Shown here piece after piece: positions 11,514 to 22,929 of a DNA stretch of 64,000 nt (position 1 is its first letter; every line of letters begins with the position of its first letter). Under the pieces are notes generated by a model. That model was not told the origin of the DNA, searched no databases, and saw only the letters and a list, made by a program, of their open reading frames with translations. The stretch is from Sequoia sempervirens. Lineage: Eukaryota; Streptophyta; Pinopsida; Cupressales; Cupressaceae. Where the stretch lies: positions 573,600,395-573,664,394 of the forward strand of contig VDFB02193867.1 in the NCBI GenBank assembly GCA_007258455.2. The letters run 5' to 3'. A program made the position numbers and the translations under genes.

Positions 11514-13053
11514 TTGATAGAACTCAAGACCCCAATAAGACACAAGAGTCATAAGACTGGGGAAACCATTATACCACCTTTATCAGCTCCGCTCACTCCA
11601 CCAAGATTTCCACTAATACCCCAGTGGGTACCTATCAACCCACCATCACATCCATCTCAATTATCATCACAGCTGGTTCAACCCATACAACAGCTAGCTC
11701 AACCACCACCACCACTGCCACCAATGGCATTCTTTCAGAATAATCCCTCTCCATTAGGGACTATTCCTGGAGGTTTTCATGACCTACCTAAGAACCCTGA
11801 TAAATTATGTCTTAAGTACATTCATAGTGAATCAAGGAGTGTTGAAGAGCACATACAAGCTTTCAAGGATGCTTGTACTAGAGCTCAGATAGCCCACCAG
11901 GATGTAGTCTGTAGGTTGTTTCCTTATTCCTTAGGGGATATGGCCTACAATTGGTACCTTAATCTCCCTCAAGGTTCTATCTGACCTAGACACACCTGGA
12001 AAATGCTTTTATTAATTAGTTCAGAATCTATGTGGATCCAACTCTTTTATATCACCAATTCACTACCATCAAAAAGGAACCAGGTGAACCCTTGCCTTTA
12101 TTCAATACCAGGTTCCAGCGAATGTATATAAGATTGCAAGATCCCTATTTAGTTACTGAGGATAGTTCCATTCAAGCTTACTTTAGGGTTATAGACCCCT
12201 TGTTTGGTTTGTTCTTGTAAAGGACCTATCAACCAGCTAAGATTGATTGTCTATCCAAAGTCTATCACCTAGCTATCAAGCTGCAGCAACAAATCAATTT
12301 TCAACAAGGAGGTCTAGGAGGAGGTTTCCCTTCAATAGGCTATTAGATGTCTAGCCCAACTCCTCTATTTAACACTATCCCAGGAATGTCTCCTTCACAT
12401 TATGGGCCTATGTCCGAATTGTAGACCCAACCACCTGTTCCATTCTTTGCTACTGGAACTCCTGATCTCTTTCAACAACCACAGGTTCCTCAAAGTTCCC
12501 ATGGTCATCCTAACCAAATTGGAACATCAAATCATAGTGGTCAACCACCTGCTGCTAAGAATGTGGAAAGTGAGAAGATAGTCCAGCTCACAAATGAGGT
12601 AGAAACCTTGAAGAAAACACTGTCTCAGGTTACAAATGACATGGCTCAGCTTCGATTGAACCCTGTTCAAAGCCAAGGTAATTATCCCAATCAAAACAAC
12701 AACAATCAGGGTACTTATCAGAATAACAACAATTATAACCAAAGGGGTTATCAAGGCCAAAATTCCTTTAATCAGGGCTATCAGAATCAGAACAGAGGGT
12801 ATAATCAAAGGCCAAATAACAATAGACAATGGAACACATGGCCCAATAATGGGGGATTTTTTCATAACTATCAAGCAAATGAGGAGAGATCACATACTGC
12901 AAACGTGGTTGACCTCAACTTCATGACCAATTGGTGCAGGCTGCATGACATTACAACCCATTCTGAGGTAAACTGCCCTCAAATGGAGAAAGTTGTCAAG
13001 ATGGCACACGAAGATGCCCACACATTCCAGGGGAATTCAAAGGAGGTGATTCA
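11514..13053 (+). pseudogene. Element B gag (broken)
   Basis: Gag packages the RNA and forms the particle. A Pro/Gln-rich leader (about 11560-11740) precedes the capsid-like part (HDLPKNPDKLCLKY; SRSVEEHIQAF; RLFPYSLGDMAYNWY), which resembles the retrotransposon gag family. Then come Gln/Asn/Tyr-rich repeats (about 12660-12850) and a zinc knuckle, WCRLHDITTHSEVNC, of the CHHC type (C-x2-H-x4-H-x4-C). The frame is broken by a TGA at 11982, by a shift before 12032, and by another near 13030 that carries the knuckle frame into the pol frame. Confidence 0.8.
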
Positions 13054-14676
13054 GTGGATACTGCAATGGCTTATGACATATTCGAAGAAGATCGCTCATT
13101 CCCAAGGCAAGAGGAGAATGAACTAGAGGAGGATTCATATGATGCCCAGGCTTTTCAAACAAAAGGAGGACACTTTATGAGAAATCAAGGTAAGGGTCCA
13201 TTCACTACATCAGCGCCCTCTAATCACATGGTGCCTCCAAATCAAAGTGTTGATAATAATCCTCCTCCACCAAAAGGTCCGCCTGACCTCCATAACAAGG
13301 GTAATTCCTCTGTCATTTTCAAAAGTAATACAAGTTATAACACAGAATTTGATGTTGTTTCTAAGATGCAGAAACATAAAACTTCTTTGTCATTCTTTGA
13401 CATCTTAAAGTGGTGCCCTGCTCAAAGGGAGATAGTGCTAAAAGCTTTAGAACAAGCTAATAAGTCAAAAGGAAAGAGCAATGTAGCACCTACTAGGGAC
13501 GTGAATGCAGCCTTATACAGAAACAAGGTAGGTACTCCACCTTTCCTTTTAAGTTTAAGAATTTCTGGCAAGAACCTACATAATTGTTTATTGGACTTGG
13601 GGGCTTCAGGAAATGTCATGCCATTTTCCATATGCAAGAAGTTAGGATTAAACTCCATTCAAACCAATAAGAAGGTCATTCAACTTGACAAAACAGAGGT
13701 TAATGTGGTAGGGGAATTAAGAAACATACATGTTCAAGTAGGATCAAATCCCAGGATCCTAACCAACATAGATATTCAAGTGGCAGATATTCTCGAGACC
13801 TATGACATGTTGCTAAGCTGAGATTTGATGAAAAAATTAGGGGGATATCTTTCCCTTGACTTTTCACATATGTGGCTATCATGGAAAGGGATTCCTAATC
13901 AGATTAGGATTGAAAGTAAGCCTCGCCTCAAGCATATCATCACTGAGTATGATTGTCTCAATGAAGTGGCTTACTTTGAGACTGAGATGGGGGTTTATAA
14001 ACAAGAGGAAATCCTAACCTTCTCGGTTCTCAATGCTAAAGATATGTCAAAAACAAAAAAAAACCCTAACCCCACCATTGATGAAAATCAACAGGCCTTG
14101 GTTAGAAAGCTACAACAAGACCAACTGGTCTTAGGGGCAGATATAGATCTGCAAAGTCTCCTGCTCCCTAACTGGTGCAGGGTACATTATCAAAGTCATT
14201 CTGAATTGACTTGTCAACCTTGTAGGGACATTTTAAATCATGTTTCCCAAGCTGAGGAAGTTGGCACAAGTTGCCCTGAGACCATTGCAAACTGCTTCTC
14301 ATTTGAGGCCAAGGAAGCAACCATGTTAACCAGGGATACAATACTTTCAAAAGAAATCCCTTCTCAGATCAAACCTACTCTAGACACATGCCTGAATCAC
14401 TATACTGATGAGGGGAAGCCCCGAGGTTTGTTTAACACCCCTTCACCTTCAAATGTACCAAATCCTAAAAGGTTAACCAAAGACACAAGTGGTTGTCAGA
14501 AGGATAGCCACAGGTCAGATGATATAACTAAGCAAGAATTGGAGACCGCATCTAAGGAGCTTACAGAACACCCTTCCCTTATACCTAAAGTAAAAGACCA
14601 AGGAGTCCCACACCTGGCTCATTCTACTCAAGCACCCATAACAGCTTCAAAAGAATCAACCCCAACCCATGATCAG
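13054..14676 (+). pseudogene. Element B protease and linker
   Basis: First part of a single pol frame that runs to 18147 with stops but no shift. The retropepsin (about 13520-13880) cuts the polyprotein; its active site reads LLDLGASGNVMP, with Leu where the family has Ser or Gly after the catalytic Asp. A TGA at 13819 interrupts it just before DLMKKLGG. The linker (about 14160-14230) holds a second Cys/His cluster, WCRVHYQSHSELTC (C-x2-H-x3-H-x4-C), unusual this far downstream of gag and perhaps a duplicate of the gag knuckle. Confidence 0.75.
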
Positions 14677-15053
14677 CTATGGACCCTTACATTTGATGGA
14701 TCCAAATCTAAGACATGCAGTGGTGTTGGAATTGTACTAACCAACCCTCAAGGGAAAACCTTCATTGCTTCTTACAGGTTACAATTTGGATGCACAAACA
14801 ACATGGCAAAATATGAAGCTCTGGCACGGGGACTAATGTTTGCACACAAGAAGAAGGTCACTGCCTTGATGGTCAAGGGAGATTTAGAAATAGTTATCAG
14901 GAAAGTGTGCAGCCAATATACATGTCACAACAAGAGGCTGGCAGCATATAGGAACAGGGTATGGAACCTGATTGAGGACTTTGATGCTTTTGGGATTAGC
15001 TTAATCCCTAGAGAAGAAAATTAGGTAGCTGATTCACTGGCTGTTGCTGCAAG
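14677..15053 (+). pseudogene. Extra RNase H domain upstream of RT (element B)
   Basis: RNase H removes the RNA strand of RNA/DNA hybrids. The domain starts LTFDGSKSKTCSGVGIVL (first Asp), then has MAKYEALARGL (Glu), MVKGDLEIVI (second Asp) and, after a TAG at 15022, VADSLAV (last Asp), so all four acidic positions are present. This style matches the archaeal-like RNase H known from the Tat lineage rather than the usual gypsy RNase H, a copy of which is also present after RT. Its place between protease and RT is notable; how common this order is I cannot check here. Confidence 0.8.
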
Positions 15054-16860
15054 CACCTTGGAACCTATGCAAGGCTCCAAATTCAAAAGATTCTCAGCGG
15101 AACTAATGTCCACCCTAGCTGTTCCTGACAATATCAAGAATTTCCAGATCTTTGATGATGATCGACATATTCTGGCCTTCTTAGAAAGCTCAGATGTCTT
15201 TGAGGGGCAAATCATTGATGATTCCAACAGGGATCAAGGGAATTGGAGCCCTGAGGATTGTGATGCGGAAGGGGTCCTTAATTTGAGAAATAATAGTATT
15301 CCCAAGGGAATGGTGGCCTTGGAGAGAATTTTTGACTCAAACCCAAGGGCTCAAGAGAAGATACCAGCTGAAGAAAAGGGAGGAGAATATGAAACAGCTA
15401 ATTTGGCCAATGGTGGCCCTGAAAGGAATGTTTATATAGGGAAGTCCTGCCCTAAAGCAATTAGAGAAGACATACTGAGGGCACTTAAAAAGGATATTGC
15501 TGCGATTTCCTGGGGATACAAAGACCTCCAGACATTTGATGCTTCTGTTATGACTCACACTATCCCCTTGATGCCTGAAGCTAGACCCTTCCGACAGAAG
15601 CAACGCCCTGTCAATGCTTTGATTGAACCATTGATCTATAAAGAAGTTCAGAAATTACTCTCGGCAAGGATAATCTTCCCTGTGCACCATTCAACATGGA
15701 TAGCCAGCTTAGTCCCAGTCCGTAAGAAGAATGGGGAGATCAGACTATGCGTGGACTTTAGAAATTTGAATAGAGCTTCAGAAAAGGATAACTACCCACT
15801 CCCTTCCCTGGATGAGGTACTACAGACTGTCAATGGAGCATAGATGATGTCATTCTTGGACGGTTATTCTGGATATAATCAAGTAATGGTCAACTTTGAG
15901 GACAGGATGAAGACGACTTTCACTACAAAGTGGGGGACGTTTGCATACAGAAGGATGTCATTCGGTCTGATAAATGTTGGAGCAACTTTCCAATGCACCA
16001 TGGACATAGCGTTCAAGGACCTAATCGATAAGTGCATCATTGTCTACATAGACTGCCTGACAGTGTTCTCCAAGGATTGACTCAATCATGTCGCGGACTT
16101 AGCCAAAGTTCTCGAGAGATGCATCCAATATGGCATCTCCCTGAATCCCAAAAAGTGTGTGTTTGGGGTTTCTAAAGGGAAGCTATTAGGGCACATAATT
16201 TCTGAAAGATGGATTTCAATCGACCCAGATCGAGTCGAATCCATTCTGAAGATCACCAGGCTAGGAAGCAAGAAAGAAATGAGGTCTTTCTTTGGGAAAA
16301 TCAACTTCGTGAGAAAGTTCATCATGGGCTTTGCAAAGATTGTAAAGCCACTAAATGAAATGATGAAGGATGCCAAGGTGGAGTGGACTGATCAAGCAAA
16401 GGATGCATTTTCACAAGTCAAACGGTTTATTTCAGAAGCGCCTGTTCTCACCAGCCCCAATTATAAGAGGCCATTCTACATTTACTCTTTCACCTCTGAC
16501 CATTCATGTGTAGATGTATTAACCCAACGACAAGAAGAGGTAGAGGAGAGACCGATTGCGTTCATGAGCTCTCCATTCAAAAACGTGGAGATCAAATACC
16601 CACCTTTGGAGAAGCAAGCTTTTGCGTTGGTTCGGGCCGTTAAGAAATTCTGACATTACATTCTCCGAAGTCAAATCATTGTTGTGGTTCCAGATGCAGC
16701 TGGGAAGTCTTTACTCACGCAAAGCGAGCTGGGAGAAAGGCGGGGAAAATGGATGGCCATCCTGCAAGAATTCAATCTGGAGATACACCCTGTGAAGCTA
16801 GTTAGGGGTACAGGCTTGTCTCAGTCCATGGTGAACGCTAGCAACAATATCATCTGTCAG
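15054..16860 (+). pseudogene. Element B reverse transcriptase and gypsy RNase H
   Basis: RT copies the element RNA into DNA. Recognisable parts are MTHTIPLMPEARPFRQKQRP, VPVRKKNGEIRLCVDFRNLN, FLDGYSGYNQV and LNPKKCVFGV. The catalytic YxDD box reads YIDCL (about 16048), so the second Asp has become Cys and the enzyme would be dead even without stops. The gypsy RNase H follows (FYIYSFTSDHSC; ERPIAFMSSPF; YPPLEKQAFALVRAVKKF). In-frame stops lie at 15841 (TAG), 16078 (TGA) and 16651 (TGA). Confidence 0.85.
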
Positions 16861-18147
16861 CAGTATACGACCCAGTCTTTCTCTAATGACCCATGGTATG
16901 CTGGCACCATTTACTTCATGCTCAACAATCATTGTCCAGAAGGAATGAATGCTACTCAAAGGAGAGCTCTGAGACTGAAAATTTCTCATTACATGATCAA
17001 AGGAGGGATGTTGTACAAAAGGAATTTTGAAGGAGTATACTTTAGATGCCTTGATCGTCAAGAGGCCAAGCAGGTGATCTCTGAGTTTCATGGGAAACAT
17101 GGCACAGGTCATGGTTCTGCAGATTCTCTAGCACACCAGATCCTTAGGTCTGGTTATTATTGGCCCTGTGTGTTCAAGGATGCCCATAAACACGTAAGAA
17201 CCTACCATGTATGTCACATTTCTGCACCAAGGGAACGCCATCCATCCATGCCTTTGCAGCCTATCTATGAGGTAAGGCCCTTTGCCCAATGGGCACTGGA
17301 TTTCATTGGGGTGATCAACCCAAACTCTTCTGTAGGACACAAATTCATCTTGATTGTTACTGACTACTGCACAAGATGGACAAAGGCTATACCCTGCAAG
17401 AATATCACAACAGAGGTAGTGATCAAGTTCCTCACTGAATGCATCACTACAAGGTTTGGGGTACCTTTCACTCTGGTATGTGATAATGGTTTCGCCTTCT
17501 CTTATGTTGAGTTTATTTCTTAGGCCTATGATCACAAGATTGTCTTGAAGTATTCCTCAAACTATTATCCATAAGGCAATGGAGTTGCAGAGTCTACCAA
17601 TAAGAATCTCTTAGGGGTGATTAAGAAACTGTTAGAGCATAACTCTAGAGACTGACACACCCAGCTTAGATTCACATTATGGGTAGATAGGACTAGGATT
17701 AAGGCTGCCTTAAAGACCTCACCATTCAAGCCGGTATATGGTCAAGAGCCTATCTTTCCTATCCATCTGCAAATACCTATCATGGAGTTCATGCAAAAAT
17801 TTTACTCCAGTGACAATAGGATAGAGGTAAGACTAGTTGCTCTGTTAAAACTAGAAGAACAAAGAGATGTTGATTTACAACAGTTCTTCAAACATCAGGC
17901 TGTTGTCAAACACTAGTTTGAAAAAAGAGCCAAGATAAAAGCTTTTAGGATATCAGACCTAGTACTGTTATGGGATAAATCCAATGAAAAGAAGGGTAGC
18001 CACCAAAAGTTTGACAAACTATGGCTAGGTCCTTATCAAATTGCTGAGATCCTAAGGGAAAATGCTTTCAAACTGAGTAGCCTAACTGGAGAACCTGTTC
18101 CTTTTCCTATTAATGGGTAGTTCCTTAAGCACTATTTTGAATCTTGA
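16861..18147 (+). pseudogene. Element B integrase
   Basis: Integrase inserts the DNA copy into the chromosome. An N-terminal zinc-binding part is visible (GHGSADSLAHQILRSGYYWP, then YHVCHIS, where the first Cys of the usual CxxC is Tyr). The core keeps ALDFIG (Asp), VCDNG (Asp) and GNGVAEST (Glu), and the C-terminal part keeps WLGPYQIAEIL and LKHYFES. Internal stops are at 17521, 17572, 17653, 17914 and 18118; the natural end is TGA at 18145-18147. No frame shift is needed across the whole pol. Confidence 0.85.
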
Positions 18148-19275
18148 GGCTTGTTAATTTCTGTTTTGTATATAAGTATTTCATTTTTTTCTTTATGTGA
18201 ATAATTTTTTTGTCTCTTGTTTGTAAATAATTCTTCCATGTATATAAATTTTGTGCTACGACTTGTAAATAACTCTTTCCTTTATGTGAATAATCTGCTG
18301 CTCTTCGTGTAAATAATATGGCTCTTGTCTATAAATAGCTTCTTGTTTGTACGTTTGTCCCTATCTCCTTTTGTTTTCTTTGCCTTTTGTTTTCTGTTTG
18401 TTCTGTTGTTTGGGGGTTTAATCTGTTTCTTTCTATCTGAAGTTGTGGGTTGTTATCTGAAGCATGCTATGGTCATTAGGAGAGAAGTGGTTTAGATATT
18501 TTCAAGTCTTCTGGTTGGATGATTATGTCCTCAATTCATTGTTTCATGTTTGTTATCAATAAAGGTTGTGGGAAGTTTTAAAGACAAGGTGTCAAGTAAG
18601 AAATCCTTCATCAGCTCCCCTGAATCTGTCACAAATCCTTAAAATCGTCTCCTCTTCTAGTAGTGTATTTGTCCTAGGATGACAGTGTTGTAAGATTTGA
18701 GTGAAAAATCTGACTTCCAAGTGTTGTTATGAGGTTCATTGTAGTTTTCCACCCAGATCAGATATTAAACATCTGACATATTGAAAAGAAAAAGAGAATT
18801 GAATGAAATATCTAAAACTTCAAAAGGAAAAAGAAAAGAATTATCAAAAGAAAAGAGGATTCAATATGAATGGGTGATTCCAGTATCTCTACCAGGGCTA
18901 TGGACGCCTGGTTGGCAGTAGAGCAATGTTGTGGGAGAACTAGAGGTATCTCCGTCGAGGCTATGGACGCCTGACTGGCAGCAGAGCAATGCCCAGGATA
19001 TCATTGCACGAAGGAAATCAACTCATGTAGCTCACATCTTCCACATTGTTATTAAAAAATGAAGAAACTTTATGAAAGGATGATGCACTATCAAGCACAC
19101 ACACATAGATTCAGGGGTAGCCATTGATTGACTTACATTTGAGACTCTAACTCTACCTTGTTTGTTATAACTGATCCAACTGGAGTTGTCATGTTCATGA
19201 ACCAGGAGTTCTGGGTAGTTGAATCTTTCAGATTCATGAAAATGGTTAAACCATTTTCCCAGCCGAGTCGCCATT
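18148..19275 (+). other. Element B 3' untranslated region
   Basis: About 1.1 kb without coding motifs between pol and the 3' LTR. It is T-rich at first, purine-rich near 18780-18860, and holds a tandem repeat at 18882-18993. No ordinary purine tract precedes the 3' LTR. The twenty bases 19254-19273 instead form, on the minus strand, a TGGCGACTC... string like a tRNA primer site. Confidence 0.55.
18882..18993 (+). repeat. 65-bp direct repeat, two copies
   Basis: TATCTC...GGCTATGGACGCCTG...GGCAG.AGAGCAATG occurs at 18882-18928 and again at 18947-18993, offset 65 bp, with a few substitutions. It lies in the element B 3' UTR. Confidence 0.8.
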
Positions 19276-21526
19276 TGTTATGCCTTGCATAACCACCCCA
19301 CTTTGTTTTGGATCAAAATGGGCCCCCCTTCTCTTTTGGTTTCTTTGCCTCTGTCATTTGCTTTACTTTTGGGTGTTCTTCTGTTTCTCCGTGTTTTATC
19401 TTTTGTTCTGTTTGATCTAATTTTGGTTCTACCTCAATTGGAATTCGGGTTTTCTCCTGAGTTCAGGATTTTCCACCCCATCTGGATTTTCCCAGATCTC
19501 GCTTGAACTCCAGCTGAGCGTTGTGGGTTCACGGATTTTCATTCTTCACGGAAATCTATGTGGACCGGATTTTTGCGAAATCCCCGAGGCTTCCGAGGAG
19601 ATATACCTTCTTCGTAGATTTCTTTCTCCTCTGGATTTTCCCGAAATCCGTTGTTTCCCATTTTTTCTGGGTTTTTCGAAATGTCTTCTCCTTCACGGAA
19701 TTCCTTCCCGCACGGATTTCCCTAGAATCTATTGAAATGTGAAGAAGTATGGAGTAACAGGAAGTTAGTAAATGATGATGCATTTTTTTGATTAATTGAT
19801 GCTATTTTGAGATCTCACATGCTATTCTTTGATTGATAATGATCGGATTAGGTCTCTAATGGGTGTTTTCATGTTTATTCTGATGGAATCTGCCTGACTC
19901 AAAATTCTCTGAAGTTCCTCCCTGGCTTGGATTCCGCGGGTCGACCTGAAACCCGAACTATTTGTATGATCATTTTGTTTGAAGTTTTAACGGTACCTTA
20001 CTAACATAGGATTCATTTCAATGATGATCTTGATTATTTAACTTCTATTTGTGTGATTTTCACTGTAGTTTTCTTTGTTGAATGCAGGATTAAATTCTAC
20101 ACTAGATGATATTTGCTAGATGAGCTCAGTTGAAAGTCATGCCTCAATCCAGTTGGTCCTAAAAGTCAGCTAAGGCAAAGGTCAGTAAGACTTTCCTGGG
20201 CTCTTACCGACTGGTGGCTCGGCTCTGACTGTTCAAAATCCAAAGAATTAGAATACTCCCCATTGTACATCTTATTGGCGTAGGGTTATCACGGTCTCCC
20301 CGACCTATGGTTCGTTTGGTTCAAATCTGCATTTATATTGCCTATCGGCAAGACCCCAGAGATTTCACAGCGAGCAAAAATCATATGCAGGATCCATCGG
20401 GAAGACCCCAGAGATTTCAAAGGTGGACACGAAGATGCTAGAGTTAATGCTGCAGTTGTCAAAAGATCTAAAAAGGCTTACCCTGCGAGTAGAAATTCTT
20501 CATCAGCATGGACAACGAGGATTCACATTGAATGCACAACCAATTTTCTTCAAAAGATCTGAGAGCTGACTCTCCTATAGGATGTAGATATTTTGTAAAC
20601 CCTAGTGCAGGGGACAACGCATCCTTTCTTGTACATTCTGTATATAAGGCATTCTTTCCTCTTTGTAAAGGTTAGAACTTTTATTGTTAGCACTACTAGA
20701 TTAGAACTTCTAGGTTTAGAAAACTTTTAGAATGAGAACTTTTTAGAGATAGAACTGTTAGGAGTTGGTCAGTTAACAAAAGGAGATAGAGTTGCATCTT
20801 GATTCTTAGTAATAAGAGCTTATTTTTGTCTTCTTGGTTAGAAGTAAGGTTTTAGTACAGACCATAATGTATTTTCTAAGTTCTCTTAGTGTAGTTGGAA
20901 ATAATTTGGAGAAACAAATTCTCTGTACACTGGTGATTGTGCCAGCTTTGTAAATATTGCTTATCTATTTTATCTACAATAGAAACAATCAAAGTTTAAT
21001 CTACTTCATGTTGTGTTCTAGAATAATATTTGTCTTAAATTGATCATTTGATTTGCGAAGTCTTCAAGGAATGAAATATTATTTTGTGTTTTATTTAAAA
21101 AGGTAATTAAAATCTGTTATGCGAATTAGCACTGTGAATGAAAGAGGTTGTGTGTCAATCACAAGTTTACTTTGTTCTGCAGTTTTGGTTTACAAATTCC
21201 TTGAAGTTAACAAGTCTGGTTAAGGTTGGATGAAATATTGTTCTTTTTTGTTTCAAAACTCTGACTTATCTTTTTATATTTCTTTAAAAATCCATGTTAG
21301 AGTAGGTTTTATTTCATGCTTGATCTTAGAACAATCCAAAAGCTCAACACCAGCAGGCCCCTTGAATATTACTGTTGCATTGACCACTGAGTAACATCAG
21401 CATAGTTGAGACCCAACTACAAAGACCTTGGGAGCTAAGGCATCCATGTGTTTCTTTTCTCTTTCAGGAGAAGCAGAATAGCAATATTCTTCTTGCATTG
21501 TTGTGGTGCCAAAATCATCATCAACA
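19276..21526 (+). repeat. Element B 3' LTR (2251 bp, internally deleted)
   Basis: Same ends as the 5' LTR but missing the block corresponding to about 8780-10290. At the junction (20399-20430) a second copy of AAGACCCCAGAGATTTCA, also present about 60 bp earlier, is fused to AAAGGTGGACAC of the downstream part. The TATA box is kept at 20641-20648. Confidence 0.9.
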
Positions 21527-21881
21527 GATGGGTCACATAGGTGACAAAGGTTTAAAAAAAATGGTAAATAATAATATGGTGGAAGCTCTTCTACACTTTT
21601 CTATTGGTTTTGAATGCTATTAACATAGTGTGTTTGGGAAGCATAATAAGGAAAAAAATTCTCTAGGAAGTACTAAAGCAAGGGATTTTTTTGGACATAT
21701 AGTGTGTTTTTTCATGTATAAATGCACTCTAATGATAAGGCTTGGTTTTATGTCTCCTTTATAGATAAATATTATAAGCATACTTTAGTTTATTTCTTGG
21801 AAATAAGTCTAATTTTTTTCACAAGTTTAAGGCACTTGTAGAGAAAAAAACCAATAAAAAAGTAAAAAAATAAATATCATA
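21527..21881 (+). pseudogene. Copia integrase, 3' half of the split element
   Basis: Continues the pre-integrase motif cut by element B: MGHIGDKGLKKMVNNNMV, then SVFGKHNKEKNSLGSTKARD and FYVSFIDKYYKHTLVYFLE, all typical of copia integrase, then FHKFKALVEKKTNKK in another frame. It ends at about 21881, where different sequence starts; RT and the 3' LTR of this copia are not seen in the window. Confidence 0.7.
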
Positions 21882-21883
21882 TA

Positions 21884-22760
21884 TGTTGAACACACCCTAA
21901 TACTAGGGGGATGAATCAATATCTATCAAAACTTAAACCATTTAAATCTTAAACCCAACATATAGAAAATTCACCGCCAACAATTCACCGACAAAAAATT
22001 CACTGCTAACAATTCACCGCAGGAAAATTCAGTGCCATGACAATTCACCAACAAAAAATTAATTGCATAAATTTTTGGCAATTAATTTTCCATGGCGGTG
22101 AATTGCTGGTGGCAGTGAATTTTCCCGCGGTGAATTGTTGACAGTGAATTTTCCTAGAGCCCTTAAACCCTTCAGCATTATGAAAATTTAGACTTTTAAT
22201 AGGATCAACAACTTATGAACAAATCAACAACACTTAATCAAATCAACAACAATGAAAGATAAGGAAATAACACACATGCACAAGATAACACCATATTTAA
22301 GTGGAAAACCCAAGAAGGGAAAAACCATAGAGATAAATCTCTCGATATAGGAAGCTCACTACTTACAGAATTACAATTTGTTTTAAGGCTCACTACCTAA
22401 GGAAGCACAGTGCTCCTAAAAGGACTTGCAGGCTAAGGCGCACAACCTTAGGGAAAGAAACAAGGACTTGCAATATTGAGGCACATAACCCCAAGGAAAG
22501 ATACAAATTACATGGACCTACTGAAGAGACTTACTATCTGATAGTAGGATACATAAAGATATGAAATTACAACATATGCCAACAATACACTCTATTGACC
22601 GAGGCATTAAAGATTATTTCTCTTTTATTTTCCAAAACTTGATGCTTCATTCCATATTCACACATCACACCACTCTCACTCAACTTGTAACTATTTTTTT
22701 TCTTTCATTTATATCCTCTACAAGATCTCAAAACATTAATTAGGTTGGCCAAGACAAAAG
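21884..22760. repeat. Unclassified repeat with a hairpin, possibly LTR-derived
   Basis: Begins TGTTGAACACACCCTAATAC at the point where copia similarity stops. It includes the hairpin at 21965-22155 and a stretch with AGTGGAAAACCCAAGAAGGG, a style I associate with plant LTRs near the transcription start. It ends before recognisable element C integrase sequence. I found no second copy in the window, so its class is open. Confidence 0.35.
21965..22155. repeat. AATTCACCG tandem and inverted repeat
   Basis: About 30-bp units of the form GAAAATTCACCGCCAACAATTCACCG repeat in tandem (21965 to about 22066) and then recur inverted (about 22077-22155), around a short loop near 22067-22076. The inverted arms of about 75 bp would fold into a long imperfect hairpin. 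Confidence 0.8.
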
Positions 22761-22929
22761 ATAAATAATAACCTCTACAAGTCGGTCACAAAACATAATG
22801 TGGTCCTATCCAAGAGATAGAGAGGACCCAAAACAATCTTATTATATCTTCCAATGTGATCCCAAACAACACACACACTAGTGCATAACATCCCAAGTCT
22901 CCAACAAGGAAACATGTAGATGAAATGTT

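Larger units (their letters stand above)
7655..21526 (+). mobile_element. Element B: Tat-type Ty3/gypsy retrotransposon with giant LTRs
   Basis: Both LTRs begin TGTTAT and end CATCAACA. Flanks are GATTG (7650-7654) and GATGG (21527-21531), a five-base target duplication with one change. The reading frame of the host copia resumes directly after it (MGHIGDKGLKKM), which confirms the ends. The body carries gag, protease, an extra RNase H, RT, RNase H and integrase. The primer site at 11411 starts TGGCGC, as in Tat/Athila elements. The LTRs differ in length (3751 and 2251 bp) because the 3' copy lacks about 1.5 kb. By eye the shared parts differ by only a few percent, so the insertion is not ancient, yet the genes hold many stops. 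Confidence 0.9.

Noticed and set aside
12527..12874. 115-codon minus-strand frame, Ile/Val-rich
   Set aside because: Antisense shadow of the Asn/Gln-rich part of element B gag.
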